A DNA stretch of 64,000 nucleotides from Marinobacterium sp. xm-d-530 (lineage in GTDB: Bacteria; Pseudomonadota; Gammaproteobacteria; Pseudomonadales; Balneatricaceae). The notes beneath the pieces were generated by a model. The model was not told the origin of the DNA. It saw only the letters and a list, made by a program, of their open reading frames with translations, and ran no database searches. Location: assembly GCF_013283365.1 (NCBI RefSeq), contig NZ_WBYM01000001.1, forward strand, positions 1 to 64,000. Reading direction: 5' to 3'. Each line of letters starts with the position of its first letter. Position 1 is the stretch's first letter. A program made the translations under genes and the position numbers. Below, in pieces: positions 1 to 10,582 of this stretch.

Positions 1-53
1 TCATGCTCTTTGATCGCCTTAATGATCTGTTCTTCGGTGTAACGCTTCTTCAT
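1..53 (-). CDS. IS3-family transposase OrfA, N-terminal fragment
   Basis: The first 17 codons read MKKRYTEEQIIKAIKEH, the highly conserved N-terminus of IS3/IS911-type OrfA, a helix-turn-helix protein that with OrfB (by programmed frameshift) forms the transposase. The gene continues beyond position 1. The start is the ATG at 53, with a GGAG-like ribosome site (GGGATGGAGATC) just upstream. Assignment to the family is secure; completeness is unknown. Confidence 0.8.
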   Translation of the reverse strand, partial: MKKRYTEEQIIKAIKEH

Positions 54-127
54 ATCGAGATCTCCATCCCTTTAGGTTAAATGGAAATCTCATCGAGGTC
101 ATGGTCTAGTTTTTGGGGGAGAGGTCA
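1..127 (-). mobile_element. End of an IS3-family insertion sequence (partial)
   Basis: The element runs off the left edge. Its end on the minus strand begins at 127 with TGACCTCTCCCCCAAAAACT, which has the TGA-start, C-rich form typical of IS3-family (IS407-like) termini. The transposase OrfA start follows 74 bases inside. Only one end is visible, so size, intactness and target duplication cannot be judged. Confidence 0.7.
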
Positions 128-388
128 AACTCAACACAATCACCATACGAATGCCCGCTTTACCTTAAAACCGGACATGTTGCTTGGTTGGTTTAAGCTT
201 AATAAGCTAACCAGTTTGGCTTAGTGTTCGAGCAAAATTGTACAACAACACTTGATAGCCTGAGAAACTTACTGCTGCTCGTTAGCGGCTACAACTAACT
301 TACGATTAGAGTTTTTATCATCTTCGGCTTTTGAGAAAAATCAGTTGTGTGTTGAAAAATGTGGAGATAATTTTTCAACACATGATTA
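128..388. other. Intergenic stretch between two insertion sequences
   Basis: No convincing gene is seen between the IS3 end and the IS5-family element. It contains AT-rich sequence and a weak inverted repeat (TTAAGCTTAA core near 196). The only longer reading frame here is antisense to the IS5 element and has no recognisable protein features. Confidence 0.4.
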
Positions 389-392
389 CTAG

Positions 393-1275
393 AGGCTGTT
401 GATCTTTGAGTGAAAATTAGACGGCATAGCAACAAGGTATAATGGTTTCGCCAAAAATCAAAAATACCACCGAGAACGGACGTTGCTATGCCTAGAACAA
501 TGTTAACAGATAAAGCCTGGGAAGCCCTAAAGCAAATACTTAAAGACACGGGGCGTGTTTACAATAAGTATGAGCACAGAAATACGCTTGAAGGCATTCT
601 GTATCGGATGCGTACTGGAGTCCAATGGCGAGATCTGCCTGAAAAATTCGGCCGTTGGAATACCGTTTTTAGACGTTTTAACCTCTGGTCAAAAAAGGGG
701 GTACTTCAAAAACTGTTTCAAAGCATATCGTCTGAGAATGACCCTGAGTGGCTATTTATTGATGGAAGCATCGTGAAGGCGCATCAGGATAGCTGCGGGG
801 CATCAAGCGGTGCAGACGAAGCGATAGGAAAAAGCCGGGGTGGCAATTCTACAAAAATTCATCTTGCTGTTGATAGTGCTGGGCTACCTGTTTATTTCGA
901 AATCTCTGGTGGGCAAGTACATGACATCGCCCATGCTCAGAGTTTGATAGCAGAAGCCCCAAAATCAAGCAAGTGTCACTGCCGATAAGGGCTACGATAG
1001 TGATAGTTTACGAGCATTTATTGAAGCTCAAGGTAGCGTGGCCAATATTCCGAGGAAAGAGAACAGTAAAACTGGGAATGGTCATATGGACTGGTGCCTT
1101 TATAAGTACCGGCACCTGGTTGAAAACGCTTTTTTAAAGATTAAAAAATATCGTGCTATTGCTACTCGCTATGACAAACTGGCAAGAAACTACGCCAGTA
1201 ATGTCGCGTTAGCCTTTGTCATGGTCTGGCTACCAATGCATTGCTGAATAAAATTTAAGCAAAGATCAACAGCCT
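393..1275 (+). mobile_element. IS5-family (IS427-like) insertion sequence, complete
   Basis: The ends are a perfect terminal inverted repeat: AGGCTGTTGATCTTTG at 393 and its complement ending at 1275. Both sides are flanked by CTAG (389-392 and 1276-1279), the palindromic 4-bp target typical of IS5-family insertions; because the target is palindromic the exact boundary is ambiguous by a base or two. The element is about 883 bp and carries one transposase split over two frames. The perfect ends and intact target copies suggest a fairly recent insertion. Confidence 0.88.
488..1247 (+). CDS. IS5-family DDE transposase, two frames (frameshifted)
   Basis: Cut-and-paste DDE transposase of the IS427 type. 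The first frame (488-988) carries an N-terminal DUF4096-like domain and the first catalytic Asp in FIDGSIVKAH. The second frame, reaching 1247, carries the second Asp in ADKGYDS and the catalytic Glu in VENAFLKIK. A +1 (or -2) shift within about 951-980 joins them; the C-rich/A-rich run GCCCCAAAA lies in this overlap. IS427-group elements commonly use programmed frameshifting, so the shift may be natural rather than a disabling mutation. All three catalytic residues are present once the frames are joined. Confidence 0.85.
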
Positions 1276-1447
1276 CTAGTCAGTCCGAAATTTAATCGTA
1301 GTTTAATTAGCATGTCAAGCCAAAGCCGTTGTTGGCTTAAATATGCAGATTAACTATTTAGGTTGCGAGCCCCCCTGGTTGGTCTCGAAGATACTGGTTT
1401 AGACATAGCTGCGTTGCTATGGTGTTGGCTATAACTTTGGAAACTCT

Positions 1448-2461
1448 ATGTATATCTCTATGTTGCGATTGCTAGTTGGCTTGATACTCTTAATCTCAAC
1501 GGCGTGTGGAAGCCTGGCGCTATGGTATCAATTATATGATTTCCCTTTTGCTGTAAGCTTGTTTGTCCTGACATGCTGGAGTGTCTTAGGTATCGCTTGT
1601 GTAATAACGCTAGGGTATAGATATCGGCGAAGAATGCGCAACTTGCTGATTGCTTACCTGCTCTTAGGCGCAATATTACTCATTTGGTGGCAAACTGTTA
1701 CCCCCTCTCATCAACGTGACTGGGCTGATGATGTTGCTTATTTGCTTAAATCGGAGATGCAGGGTAACCAGGTTACGCTGTATAATGTACGTAATTTCAA
1801 ATGGCGTAGTGAAAGCGACTACACAGCAAACTGGCAAACCCGCCACTACAATTTAGAGCAGTTGGTTTCGGCCGACTTAATTCTCTCTTATTGGATGGGG
1901 CCGCATATTGCGCACACCCTGGTGTCTTTTGGTTTTAATAACGGTCAACAGCTGGTTTTTTCTTTAGAGATCCGTAAAGAGCGGCATGAATCCTTCTCCG
2001 CCATAGGTGGTTTATTCCGACAGTTTGAGCAAGTTGTTATTGCCGCAGACGAACGGGACATTATTTTGACCAGAAGTAACGCCCGAAATGAAGACGTTTA
2101 TCTATATCCTTTGGCGTTAAACCCGCAGCAACTTCGTACCCTGTTTTTGGGTTACCTGACAATGGCAGAGTCACTGCGCACCACACCGCAGTTTTACAAT
2201 ACCCTAACAAGCAATTGTACAACCATTGTGTTTGATCTAGCCCGCCAGATTGCACCAGGTATACCCCTAGATTACCGGCTTTTGTTGTCAGGCCATTTTG
2301 CCGAGTATGCTTATGATCAGGGCGCTTTAATACCAGGTTATAGCTATAGTCAGTTACAAACATCGGGTTATATTAATGTTCGCGCGCAACAAGCAAACGA
2401 AGATCCCAATTTTTCCCGTGCGATCAGAAATGATATAGCCGCAATTTCCAAAGAGGATTAG
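1448..2461 (+). CDS. DUF4105 (Lnb N-terminal type) membrane protein
   Basis: The 337-residue protein has three hydrophobic segments in its first ~85 residues, then a soluble domain probably in the periplasm. The motif SYWMGPHIAHTLVSFGF and the Cys-containing TSNCTT match the DUF4105 family (Lnb N-terminal periplasmic domain), whose fold resembles NlpC/P60-type cysteine peptidases; His in PHIAHTL and Cys in NCTT are the likely active-site residues. It lies 2 bases upstream of a lipoprotein hydrolase and surely forms an operon with it. The ATG at 1448 follows GGAAACTCT. The function in the cell is not known. Confidence 0.8.
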   Translation: MYISMLRLLVGLILLISTACGSLALWYQLYDFPFAVSLFVLTCWSVLGIACVITLGYRYRRRMRNLLIAYLLLGAILLIWWQTVTPSHQRDWADDVAYLLKSEMQGNQVTLYNVRNFKWRSESDYTANWQTRHYNLEQLVSADLILSYWMGPHIAHTLVSFGFNNGQQLVFSLEIRKERHESFSAIGGLFRQFEQVVIAADERDIILTRSNARNEDVYLYPLALNPQQLRTLFLGYLTMAESLRTTPQFYNTLTSNCTTIVFDLARQIAPGIPLDYRLLLSGHFAEYAYDQGALIPGYSYSQLQTSGYINVRAQQANEDPNFSRAIRNDIAAISKED

Positions 2462-2463
2462 TA

Positions 2464-4428
2464 ATGACCTTAAGCTTTAACAAACTTGCCTGGCTATTTT
2501 TTATCCTGCTGTGTTCAGCCTTACTTAATGCCTGCAGTACCCTAAAGCAGTTCGATAGCCCAGTTGCAGTTCGCTCAATGAATACTGACGAGTACATCAG
2601 AATTAAACGGGGTGATGTGCTTACCGGCAACACACCGAGCGCAGCGTCAATAGAGACGATAAAAGTAGCCGGGTTAGATGTTAGCGCCTGTCTCGATTTA
2701 GATAACCCCGGCCATGAATGCATTGCCGCACTGCTGCAAACAAGCGGCATTAATGATGAAAGACGTTTATCTACTTTGTCGGAACTCTGGGTGCAACAGG
2801 CGCTGTCAATATCGCAAACAAAAGCAGCCGAAGCACGCCTGCATGCCTGGCTACAGGCCGCCCGCTATGCCTATGCTTATCTGTTTTTTACTAACCGCTC
2901 TGCCGGAGAGCGGGCATTTGAAGACAGGCAAACTCAGGTACGTGACTATTACAATTTAGCCGTGCAAGAGACGGCTACCATTCTGTTTGAAGCGCATGAG
3001 CGGAGTAATAATGTCAGTCCTGACATCGCCCCATTTTCCATGAGTGGCTGGGTAATCAAAACAGATTTTTCAGGCACCAATATTGCGCAAAGTGAGCAAC
3101 CTATCCATAACTTATTTGCCGCGCCCTCTCTGGCTTTTACAGGGCTTCGCAGTCAGTATCGACGCGATGGTTTTGGCGCAGAGTTGGTTGCTGATCGAAG
3201 CGTGAAAACTAATGCTGGCGTTCTGGCCAGAAATAGCGATAGCAAAGATCACGCACCAGCCAGACCAACCTGGAGCGAGATGCCGTACCCGGTTGTTACC
3301 GCTTTATTGCGCTTTGAAAGTGATTCCCTTGCAGACATTTTAGCCACTACTGAAGTGACTTTCGCTGTGTATGATCCTTACCGGCACTTTGCTACCGAGC
3401 TATACGAGCAACATATCCCTTTAGCCGGACACTTTACCGCAGGCTATGGGCTGTGGCTGGCTCAGGCGGGTTTTGCCCGGCAGTCGATACGTACCTTACT
3501 GGGCCGTGAGCAAAACTTCGACAAACCACATGTATACTTGATGCAGCCATATGATCCGGACCGAAGGGTTATCTTAATGATCCATGGGCTGGCCAGTAGC
3601 CCTGAAGCTTGGGTAAACGTGGCAAATGAAATAATGGGTGATGAAATACTGCGCAAAAAATTTCAGGTGTGGCAGGTATATTACCCCACTAATATTCCTA
3701 TCCCGATTAATCACTTCGAGATCCGCAATACTATCAATGCAGTGCTTCATCATTATGATCCACAAGGTTCGGCGACAGCATCAAAAAACATGGTCGTTAT
3801 GGGCCACAGTATGGGCGGTGTCATCGCCCGGTTAATGGTATCGTCCAGTGAAAACCTGATGAGCGAAGTAATCCGGGATGTTGAGTTCGAACCCAAACGT
3901 CGGCAACGCATTGAAGCGCACATTAAGCCAATATTACAATTCTATCCAATGCCAGAAGTGTCTCGGGCAATCTTTATTGCCGCGCCTCACCAAGGCACCC
4001 CCTTCGCAGGACAAAGAATAGGGCGTTTTGTCGCAAGCATGATCAAACTGCCGTTAACTATTCTCGAAGATTTTGCTGATGTGCTTCAAGGCAGCGCTGA
4101 TGATCCCGCCTTAAGTCAAAAAAAACCGCTTTACCTCCCCAATAGTGTTGATAACTTAAACGCGGATGATGACTTCATTTTGGCTGCTGCGACGCTCCCT
4201 ATATCTTCGACAGTGAACTATCACTCTATCATTGCCAGAACGCACTCTGATGGAAAGCTAGAAGACAGTGATGATGGCTTAGTTCCCTACCAAAGCGCTC
4301 ACCTGCCTGAAGCGGTATCTGAAACAGTTATTGTCTCTGGCCACAGTGTTCAGGAAACCGCTGCGGCTATTTTAGAGATTAAGCGTATCCTGCTCGACGA
4401 TTTAGAAGACACTGCAGCCATTAAATAA
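2464..4428 (+). CDS. Lipoprotein alpha/beta hydrolase
   Basis: The 654-residue protein starts with a lipoprotein signal (hydrophobic segment then LLNAC, Cys at ~24), so it is probably membrane-anchored. The C-terminal half is an alpha/beta hydrolase: oxyanion-hole HG in LMIHGLASS (~residue 371), nucleophile Ser in GHSMGG (~446), and likely acid and base in EDSDDGLVPY and VSGHSVQ near the C-terminus. The N-terminal ~300 residues are unrecognised. Close relatives are lipase/esterase-like, but the substrate cannot be read from sequence. It is translated right after the DUF4105 gene (TAG-TA-ATG), which suggests a joint envelope role. Confidence 0.8.
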   Translation: MTLSFNKLAWLFFILLCSALLNACSTLKQFDSPVAVRSMNTDEYIRIKRGDVLTGNTPSAASIETIKVAGLDVSACLDLDNPGHECIAALLQTSGINDERRLSTLSELWVQQALSISQTKAAEARLHAWLQAARYAYAYLFFTNRSAGERAFEDRQTQVRDYYNLAVQETATILFEAHERSNNVSPDIAPFSMSGWVIKTDFSGTNIAQSEQPIHNLFAAPSLAFTGLRSQYRRDGFGAELVADRSVKTNAGVLARNSDSKDHAPARPTWSEMPYPVVTALLRFESDSLADILATTEVTFAVYDPYRHFATELYEQHIPLAGHFTAGYGLWLAQAGFARQSIRTLLGREQNFDKPHVYLMQPYDPDRRVILMIHGLASSPEAWVNVANEIMGDEILRKKFQVWQVYYPTNIPIPINHFEIRNTINAVLHHYDPQGSATASKNMVVMGHSMGGVIARLMVSSSENLMSEVIRDVEFEPKRRQRIEAHIKPILQFYPMPEVSRAIFIAAPHQGTPFAGQRIGRFVASMIKLPLTILEDFADVLQGSADDPALSQKKPLYLPNSVDNLNADDDFILAAATLPISSTVNYHSIIARTHSDGKLEDSDDGLVPYQSAHLPEAVSETVIVSGHSVQETAAAILEIKRILLDDLEDTAAIK

Positions 4429-4474
4429 ATTAAGACTAAGAAATAAACGGATGCTGGCCTTAGCAGATAGCTGG

Positions 4475-5599
4475 TCACGCCATTTGCGTGATAGCTTTAC
4501 GAAAACGTGATAACGAAAAGGCAAATAAAACACTGCCAATAATCACCAGCCACAGGAATTGCGGCCAAACAACATCCAAGCCAGCACCGCGATAAAGAAT
4601 GGCCTGTGCCTGGCTGACAAAATGAGTGGTGGGGGCAACCAGCATAATATTTTGTACTAATTCAGGCATACTTTCCCTTGGTGTGGAACCACCTGAGAGC
4701 ATTTGCAGCGGCAGTAAAATCAATACCATTAACATGCCAAACTGCGGCATATTACGCGCCAGCGTAGCCAAAAATATGCCCATAGACGTTGTGGCAAATA
4801 AATGCAGCGCCACACCCACTAAAAATAACAATACCGAGCCTTCAATCGGCACTTGTAGCGCACCTTGCACCACAAAAACCAAGGAAAACGCTGCCGCGCA
4901 CAATACCACCAAGCCCATCGACCACACCTTTGCCAACATAATTTCGGTAGGCGTTACTGGCATCACCAACAAATGTTCGATAGTGCCATGCTCGCGCTCA
5001 CGAATAAGTGCCGCGCCAGTTAAAATAATAGACAGCATGGTAACGTTATTAATAATTTGCATCACCGAACCAAACCAGGCTTTTTCCAGCGTTGGGTTAA
5101 AGCGTACTCTTAGCGCTAAATCTACCGGCGTAGTACTTACCCCACGCTGATGCTGCAAAAACTCACTGATCTCGGCCATAATAATTTGCTGAATATAGCC
5201 ACTACCACTAAATGCTTGGCTCATCCGCGTGGCATCGGTGCTTAGCTGGATATTGGTAATATTGCCCGCAAGGATATCGCTTTGAAAATTTGGCGGAATA
5301 TTTACCACAAAGGTATAACGGCCAGAATCCATTCCGGCATCCATTTCTGGCAATGAAATAAGCTCGGGTAAATTAAATTGAGGAGGATAAAAAGCCCCAA
5401 CAATTCGGGCCGATAACGGTGACGCATCTTCATCAACAATAGCGATTGGCGCTTTATTTAAGGTATCTGGCATCGCAGTTGCAGCGGTATACACCGACAA
5501 CGTAAAGGTATAGACAATCAAAAACAGCATGATTTTATCACGCCGTAAGCTCCATAACTCTTTTACCCCTAAGCGATAAATATTGGCAAAGGCTTGCAT
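4475..5599 (-). CDS. yhhJ: ABC-2 type transporter permease (YhhJ-like)
   Basis: The 374-residue membrane protein has one N-terminal transmembrane segment, a large extracytoplasmic domain (~residues 40-175), and five or so segments in the C-terminal half, the layout of ABC-2 exporter permeases. The motif EREHGTIEHLLVMP before the second membrane block is the conserved ABC-2 coupling region. It is the last gene of a three-gene operon; its start at 5599 lies 2 bases after the stop of the RbbA-like gene. E. coli yhiI-rbbA-yhhJ has the same order. The transported substrate is unknown. Confidence 0.85.
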   Translation of the reverse strand: MQAFANIYRLGVKELWSLRRDKIMLFLIVYTFTLSVYTAATAMPDTLNKAPIAIVDEDASPLSARIVGAFYPPQFNLPELISLPEMDAGMDSGRYTFVVNIPPNFQSDILAGNITNIQLSTDATRMSQAFSGSGYIQQIIMAEISEFLQHQRGVSTTPVDLALRVRFNPTLEKAWFGSVMQIINNVTMLSIILTGAALIREREHGTIEHLLVMPVTPTEIMLAKVWSMGLVVLCAAAFSLVFVVQGALQVPIEGSVLLFLVGVALHLFATTSMGIFLATLARNMPQFGMLMVLILLPLQMLSGGSTPRESMPELVQNIMLVAPTTHFVSQAQAILYRGAGLDVVWPQFLWLVIIGSVLFAFSLSRFRKAITQMA

Positions 5600-5601
5600 A
5601 C

Positions 5602-8343
5602 TTAACGCTCCTGCTTTTTCAATAGTGCAATTGCTACGCCCAAAATAACCGGTACCGCTAACAGCAAGGGTTTAAAAGAATCATATAAATCACTAAAACC
5701 CAGTGCTTTACTAAAAACGCCACGGGTAATATTAATCATATAAGTAGCCGGATAAATCTCACCAATCACCCTACCACCACCTTCCATGGATGACACAGGA
5801 TCAAGTAAACCGGCAAATTGTACTGCAGGGATCAAGGTTGCCAACATCGCAAAAAACATTGCCGCAATTTGGCTTTTGGTCACAGTAGAAGCCAGCAAGC
5901 CCATACCCGTTGCGATAATGCAGTATAAAAACGCCGCCAATAACAAGGTGATAAAACTACCAGTAATAGGGACATCAAACAGTGTTACCGCCAATAAACA
6001 CATCAGTAGAAAATTAAGCATCGCCAGTGCCACATACGGCAACTGTTTACCTAACATAAACTCGGTTTTGGTTACTGGTGTCACATACAAATTAAGAATA
6101 GAACCCAGCTCTTTTTCACGTACTACGGCCAGTGCCGTTAACATGGCGGGCATCATTAATAACAGCAGCGGGATAATAGCCGGCACCATAGCAGGTAAAC
6201 TGCGCACATCTGGGTTATAACGATAACGGGTTTCTATACCGGCAGCACTACTGGTGCTGGTATTAGTGCGCATTCTAGCTTGCTCGGCCAACCAATGCTG
6301 ATGAATACCTTGCACATAACCTTTTACTGTTTCTGCCCGTTGCGGCATAGCGCCATCCACCCAAGCACCTACCGCTACGGGCGTTCCGCGTTCAATATCT
6401 CGGGCAAAACCGGCTGGAATTTCCAGTACCAGCGATAACTCGCCATCTCGCATCCGTTTATCCAAATCGGCATAATCTTTAATGGGCGCTTGCTCAACAA
6501 AATAGCGCGAGCCAGATAAGCTTAATGTATAGCTTTGGCTAAGTGCGGTTTGATCTCGGTCTAGCACCGCATAACGTAAATCCTCAACATCCATGCTGAT
6601 ACCAAACCCCATCACAAACATCAAAATTAAGGAGCCGAGTAATGCCAAAGTGCTGCGCACCGGATCCCGTTGTAACTCCAATGATTCGCGCCACATATAG
6701 CTAAACATACGCTGCATACTAAACAACGATTTTTTAGATGGCACTTGCTCGTTTGCCACCGTATCCACAGCCTCGGCAGTAACCAATGCAGCTTCAATGG
6801 GTGCTGCTTGCGACTCAGAGCCACTGGCTTCAATCAAGTAATCGATAAACGCGTCTTCCAGTGTATCCTTGCCACGCTTTTGCCTTAATAAAGCCGGTTT
6901 ATCGCTATCCAGTACTCTACCAGCGTGCATCATCGACATTCGATCACAGCGCTCGGCTTCGTTCATAAAGTGCGTTGAAATAAAAATAGTCACTTTATCT
7001 TGGCGCGATAAGCTAATCAGTAAGCGCCAGAAGTTATCACGCGCAACAGGATCCACGCCCGAGGTGGGTTCGTCTAAAATCAGTAACTCAGGTTTATGCA
7101 CCATGGCCACCGCCAGCGATAAACGTTGGCGAATACCAAGTGGCAAACTTTCAGGTAAATAGGCTAACACGCCTGCTAAATCAAAGCGGCTAACCATTTC
7201 CGCTACCCGCGCTGGAATATCCTGTTCTGGCACATGAAATAGCCGTGCATGCAGTACTAAGTTTTGTTCTACAGTAAGCTCACCGTACAACGAAAACGCT
7301 TGCGACATATACCCCACACGCTTACGGGTATTAATATCATCAGGGTTAACTTCTTTACCAAATAGCCAGGCTTTGCCTTCTGTCGCGGGTAATAAACCCG
7401 TAAGCATTTTCATGGTGGTGGATTTACCGCAACCATTGGAACCCAAAAAGCCAAAAATTTCACCACGAGCAATTTTAAAGCTAACATCGTTAACCGCGGT
7501 AAAATCACCAAAACGCATGGTTAAATGTTGCGCCTCAATGGCAATATCATCAGCACCAAACTGGCTTAATGGCGTAATCTCAACAGGTTGATGTCCGCGT
7601 TTTTTTTCTTCTGGCAATAATTTAATAAAGGCTTCTTCTAACGATGCCGATGCTGTTCGCTGTAAAATCTCTGCCGGTGTGCCAGTTGAAAGTACCTTAC
7701 CGCCGTCCATCGCTACCAGCCAGTCAAAGCCTTGTGCTTCGTCCATATAGGCGGTTGCTACAATCACACTCATTTGTGGGCGACTTTGACGAATGCGGCT
7801 AATCAGTTGCCAAAATTGGCTACGCGCCAGCGGATCCACGCCAGTAGTGGGTTCATCTAAAATTAAAAATTGCGGATCATGAATTAGCGCACAGCACAGC
7901 CCCAGCTTTTGTTTCATACCGCCGGAAAGCTTGCCAGCTGCGCGACTTAAAAATTTTTGCAGCCCCGTTGCTTGCGTTAAATCGTCAATACGCCGACGCC
8001 GCTCTGGCGCAGAATGACCAAATAAGCGGGCAAAAAATTGCAGGTTTTCTTCAACAGATAAGGTGGGATAGAGGTTTTTACCCAACCCTTGTGGCATATA
8101 AGCAACATGTGGACAAATATATTCACGATGCGCTTTGCTGGCCATATCGCCATCTAGCACATCAATTTGACCGCTTTGAATCGCTTTAGCACCGGATAAC
8201 AACGACAATAAGCTAGATTTACCCACACCATCAGGCCCTAACAACCCCACCATTTTACCCGCGGGAATATCTAAGGTGATGTTATCTAGCGCCAGTGTTT
8301 TCCCGTATCGTAAGCTAACTTGCCGAATGCGGGCTACCGTCAT
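5602..8343 (-). CDS. rbbA: RbbA-type ABC transporter: two ATPases fused to a permease
   Basis: The 913-residue protein joins two ABC ATPase domains to an ABC-2 permease. Domain 1 has Walker [10 protein letters not shown] (~36), signature LSGGMKQK and Walker [10 protein letters not shown]. Domain 2 has Walker [10 protein letters not shown] (~300), a non-canonical signature LPLGIRQRL and Walker [10 protein letters not shown]. The last ~370 residues hold a transmembrane segment, a long outer loop and a cluster of C-terminal segments. E. coli RbbA of the same architecture was described as a ribosome-associated ATPase, but the gene context (HlyD protein before, permease after) fits an exporter. 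It overlaps the upstream HlyD gene by 4 bases (ATGA), so the two are translationally coupled. Confidence 0.9.
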   Translation of the reverse strand: MTVARIRQVSLRYGKTLALDNITLDIPAGKMVGLLGPDGVGKSSLLSLLSGAKAIQSGQIDVLDGDMASKAHREYICPHVAYMPQGLGKNLYPTLSVEENLQFFARLFGHSAPERRRRIDDLTQATGLQKFLSRAAGKLSGGMKQKLGLCCALIHDPQFLILDEPTTGVDPLARSQFWQLISRIRQSRPQMSVIVATAYMDEAQGFDWLVAMDGGKVLSTGTPAEILQRTASASLEEAFIKLLPEEKKRGHQPVEITPLSQFGADDIAIEAQHLTMRFGDFTAVNDVSFKIARGEIFGFLGSNGCGKSTTMKMLTGLLPATEGKAWLFGKEVNPDDINTRKRVGYMSQAFSLYGELTVEQNLVLHARLFHVPEQDIPARVAEMVSRFDLAGVLAYLPESLPLGIRQRLSLAVAMVHKPELLILDEPTSGVDPVARDNFWRLLISLSRQDKVTIFISTHFMNEAERCDRMSMMHAGRVLDSDKPALLRQKRGKDTLEDAFIDYLIEASGSESQAAPIEAALVTAEAVDTVANEQVPSKKSLFSMQRMFSYMWRESLELQRDPVRSTLALLGSLILMFVMGFGISMDVEDLRYAVLDRDQTALSQSYTLSLSGSRYFVEQAPIKDYADLDKRMRDGELSLVLEIPAGFARDIERGTPVAVGAWVDGAMPQRAETVKGYVQGIHQHWLAEQARMRTNTSTSSAAGIETRYRYNPDVRSLPAMVPAIIPLLLLMMPAMLTALAVVREKELGSILNLYVTPVTKTEFMLGKQLPYVALAMLNFLLMCLLAVTLFDVPITGSFITLLLAAFLYCIIATGMGLLASTVTKSQIAAMFFAMLATLIPAVQFAGLLDPVSSMEGGGRVIGEIYPATYMINITRGVFSKALGFSDLYDSFKPLLLAVPVILGVAIALLKKQER

Positions 8344-9413
8344 AAAGCAACCCGCTCAGGTAAATGTGCAGGCCAGCTGGCGTCGTCACTTAACTTAACC
8401 CAAGCAACACCCGGCAAACCGGTTTTCACCTGCGTAATATGTTTTTGCAGCAATGCGGGATCAATTTTGGCTTTGACCCTAAACATCAGTTTTTCACGTT
8501 CGCTGGCTGTTTCTACGGTTTTAGGTGTAAATTGCGCCACATCAGCAACATAAGAAATTTTAGCTGGAATGGCCACATGCGGTGCCGCATCAAGCACTAT
8601 GCTTACATCACTACCAATGGCAATACGCCCAGCTTGCGCGGCGGGTAAAAAGAATGTCATATACACATCGGTCAGATCGATCATATTTAACACCCGGCCG
8701 CCACTCCCAACAATCTCCCCAGCTTGCGCTACTCGATACTGAATACGACCAGCACGCGGCGCCTTTAATACATTATCTTGCAGCTCTACTTTTACGCGAT
8801 TAACGGTGGCAGCCGCCGCAACCGAGGCCGACTCTGCCGATTGAATTTGCGCATTGGCCGCGGCAATACCCGATGCTGCTGCATCTATCTGCGCTTTAGC
8901 CGCAGCAACGACGGCTTGTGCACTGCGCAATTGTGCTTGATCATCATCGGCCGTTTGTTGCGAGGCCGCGCCAGTTTTGGCTAAAGTGCTAGTACGCCGC
9001 GAGCGGTTTTGGGCAGCAGATAATTCGGCTTCGCGCTGTGCTAATACCGCTTCCAGTGCCGCTTTTTCACTTTGTCGTTGTGCCAGTTGGCTATACGCCG
9101 CACTAACCGCATTTAGCGCTTGGCGCTCTTGCGCTTCAGCTTGTTGCAGCTGAGCAGTAAGTGATTCTGAATCAATATGTGCTACCACTTGATCCGCTGT
9201 CACAAAGTCACCTTCGTTAACCAAAATATCGCGGATCCGCCCAGCGGTTTTCGCAGAAATAGCAATTTCGGTTGCTTCAATCCGGCCATTACCCGAAGCA
9301 ACATCCGCGGGCAACTCATCAGATAATAAATATCTCTGAGCGATAACAAACAGAGCAACAATAACACCGGCAGCGATCAGCAAAGGTTTTACTGTCGTTT
9401 TGGATAGATTCAT
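8340..9413 (-). CDS. yhiI: HlyD-family membrane fusion protein (YhiI-like)
   Basis: The 357-residue periplasmic adaptor has one N-terminal membrane anchor (residues ~12-28), a lipoyl half-motif ([16 protein letters not shown]), a long Ala/Gln-rich coiled coil (~85-205), and the second half of the barrel-sandwich domain ([14 protein letters not shown]). Such proteins bridge an inner-membrane ABC exporter to an outer-membrane channel such as TolC. It is the first gene of the operon with rbbA and yhhJ homologues. No TolC-like gene is present here, so the outer channel must be encoded elsewhere. Confidence 0.88.
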   Translation of the reverse strand: MNLSKTTVKPLLIAAGVIVALFVIAQRYLLSDELPADVASGNGRIEATEIAISAKTAGRIRDILVNEGDFVTADQVVAHIDSESLTAQLQQAEAQERQALNAVSAAYSQLAQRQSEKAALEAVLAQREAELSAAQNRSRRTSTLAKTGAASQQTADDDQAQLRSAQAVVAAAKAQIDAAASGIAAANAQIQSAESASVAAAATVNRVKVELQDNVLKAPRAGRIQYRVAQAGEIVGSGGRVLNMIDLTDVYMTFFLPAAQAGRIAIGSDVSIVLDAAPHVAIPAKISYVADVAQFTPKTVETASEREKLMFRVKAKIDPALLQKHITQVKTGLPGVAWVKLSDDASWPAHLPERVAL

Positions 9414-9446
9414 GCGTGACTTTCCTTAGATAATGCGGCTGTAACA

Positions 9447-9917
9447 TTAACGCTGAACACAAAAAGCGCGGATTGTGCAGTATATACAATAGCTGAATAG
9501 AATTATAGGAGTAGTTTGTTTGAATTTTGTCTTGCCTTTGACAGTTGTTCCAGTGACCACTTGCTGCTTAGTGCTCCAACGCTGAGTATCCAGGTAGAGA
9601 TTTTCAATTGTAGAAAGTTGTACCGATTTTCGTCGCATCAAATTCCAGTATGGCTGCATTAGCACAATAGCCAGAATACTGTTTTCAAGGTCACTAGCTG
9701 GAAAAGTAAAGGTTTGAGTTACTTGGTCAATTTTATAGAGATGGTTCGCCCGGTAGATAATTATACTTTGGCCTAAGATCGCAAGCAGGAACACAGGCAA
9801 AATTTGCAAAAAATCGAATAAATAGCAAATAAAACTCGCGATAATACTTAAAATCAGCAAGTTAGTTACTGATTTTCGTAGCGCCATCCAAACGTCATAA
9901 ACTTGATAGATTTTCAT
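9447..9917 (-). CDS. Hypothetical protein with two membrane segments
   Basis: The 156-residue protein shows two adjacent hydrophobic segments (roughly residues 19-60) followed by a soluble C-terminal domain rich in Thr and aromatic residues. I do not recognise the family. The pattern (short cytoplasmic start, hairpin membrane anchor, beta-rich tail) resembles small PH-like membrane proteins, which is only a guess. It lies downstream of two other small envelope genes on the same strand, 28 bases after the lipoprotein gene, and probably shares their transcript. Confidence 0.55.
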   Translation of the reverse strand: MKIYQVYDVWMALRKSVTNLLILSIIASFICYLFDFLQILPVFLLAILGQSIIIYRANHLYKIDQVTQTFTFPASDLENSILAIVLMQPYWNLMRRKSVQLSTIENLYLDTQRWSTKQQVVTGTTVKGKTKFKQTTPIILFSYCIYCTIRAFCVQR

Positions 9918-9945
9918 TTAATACCTTTAGGTATCCCAATACTGG

Positions 9946-10197
9946 TTAATTGCTGGTGAAGATAGATTGCAGGTTTTTCTTGCGTCTTTCGTTTTCTTCG
10001 CTTTTCTCTTTATACATTAACGCTTCAGCCTGAAGCTGCTCCATCCGCTTTTTTAACTGCTTGATCTCAAGATCCTGACTTTTGATAGTTTGCTGTAATT
10101 CGTCGAACTTCTGTTTTGCGAGTTGCTTGCCTATGTATTCGCAGCCAAGAAGGTTTGACGCCATAAAAATTAGCAGTATCAATCTAAAAATTTTCAC
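9946..10197 (-). CDS. Small coiled-coil lipoprotein
   Basis: The 83-residue product has an N-terminal signal with lipobox NLLGC (Cys at residue 19) and is then almost entirely a charged coiled coil (residues ~25-78, with repeats such as LKKRMEQLQAEA). It is expected to be an acylated, elongated envelope protein of unknown role. AAGGAG-like sequence lies upstream (AATAAGGAGCATTATTGTG region). It sits between two small membrane-protein genes on the same strand. Confidence 0.65.
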   Translation of the reverse strand: MKIFRLILLIFMASNLLGCEYIGKQLAKQKFDELQQTIKSQDLEIKQLKKRMEQLQAEALMYKEKSEENERRKKNLQSIFTSN

Positions 10198-10220
10198 AAT
10201 AATGCTCCTTATTCTAAAAG

Positions 10221-10562
10221 CTATACACTTGAATCATCATGCGTTCTTTTGCTTTGGTTAAATCTCGACCTAAGATCACTAATTACACGACCAGATATTT
10301 TCTGAACACTTTCGGCTCTGATACTTAATCCTTTAGCAATGAAAACAAATCCAACACTCAACGGGAGCAACTTTAATAGACTGAAAATAAAAGTTAAGAA
10401 ATAGATCGGATAAAATTGATCAACTTTATTAGTATCAGGTGAAAAAATGGAAATGAACTGGTTTACCAATGCCAACTTAAAAGAATCAACTAACAGATAC
10501 GCATTTAACAGCATTCTTGAATACTTGTTATGCTCGCGAAAAACAATTGAGTTTTCTACCAC
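10221..10562 (-). CDS. Hypothetical membrane protein
   Basis: The 113-residue product has a hydrophobic segment around residues 50-80 (YFLTFIFSLLKLLPLSVGF) and a second weaker one at 20-38, with a basic C-terminus. I do not recognise it. It begins only about 20 bases from the IS630-family element, so its native promoter may have been separated from it by the insertion. It heads the small-gene cluster 10562 to 9447. Confidence 0.5.
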   Translation of the reverse strand: MVENSIVFREHNKYSRMLLNAYLLVDSFKLALVNQFISIFSPDTNKVDQFYPIYFLTFIFSLLKLLPLSVGFVFIAKGLSIRAESVQKISGRVISDLRSRFNQSKRTHDDSSV

Positions 10563-10582
10563 ATACTCATCAAAATTAGCTA

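Noticed and set aside
4626-6220. Long plus-strand frames opposite the yhhJ and rbbA homologues
   Set aside because: They are antisense shadows of well-supported genes and encode Ser/Ile/Asn-rich sequence without domains.
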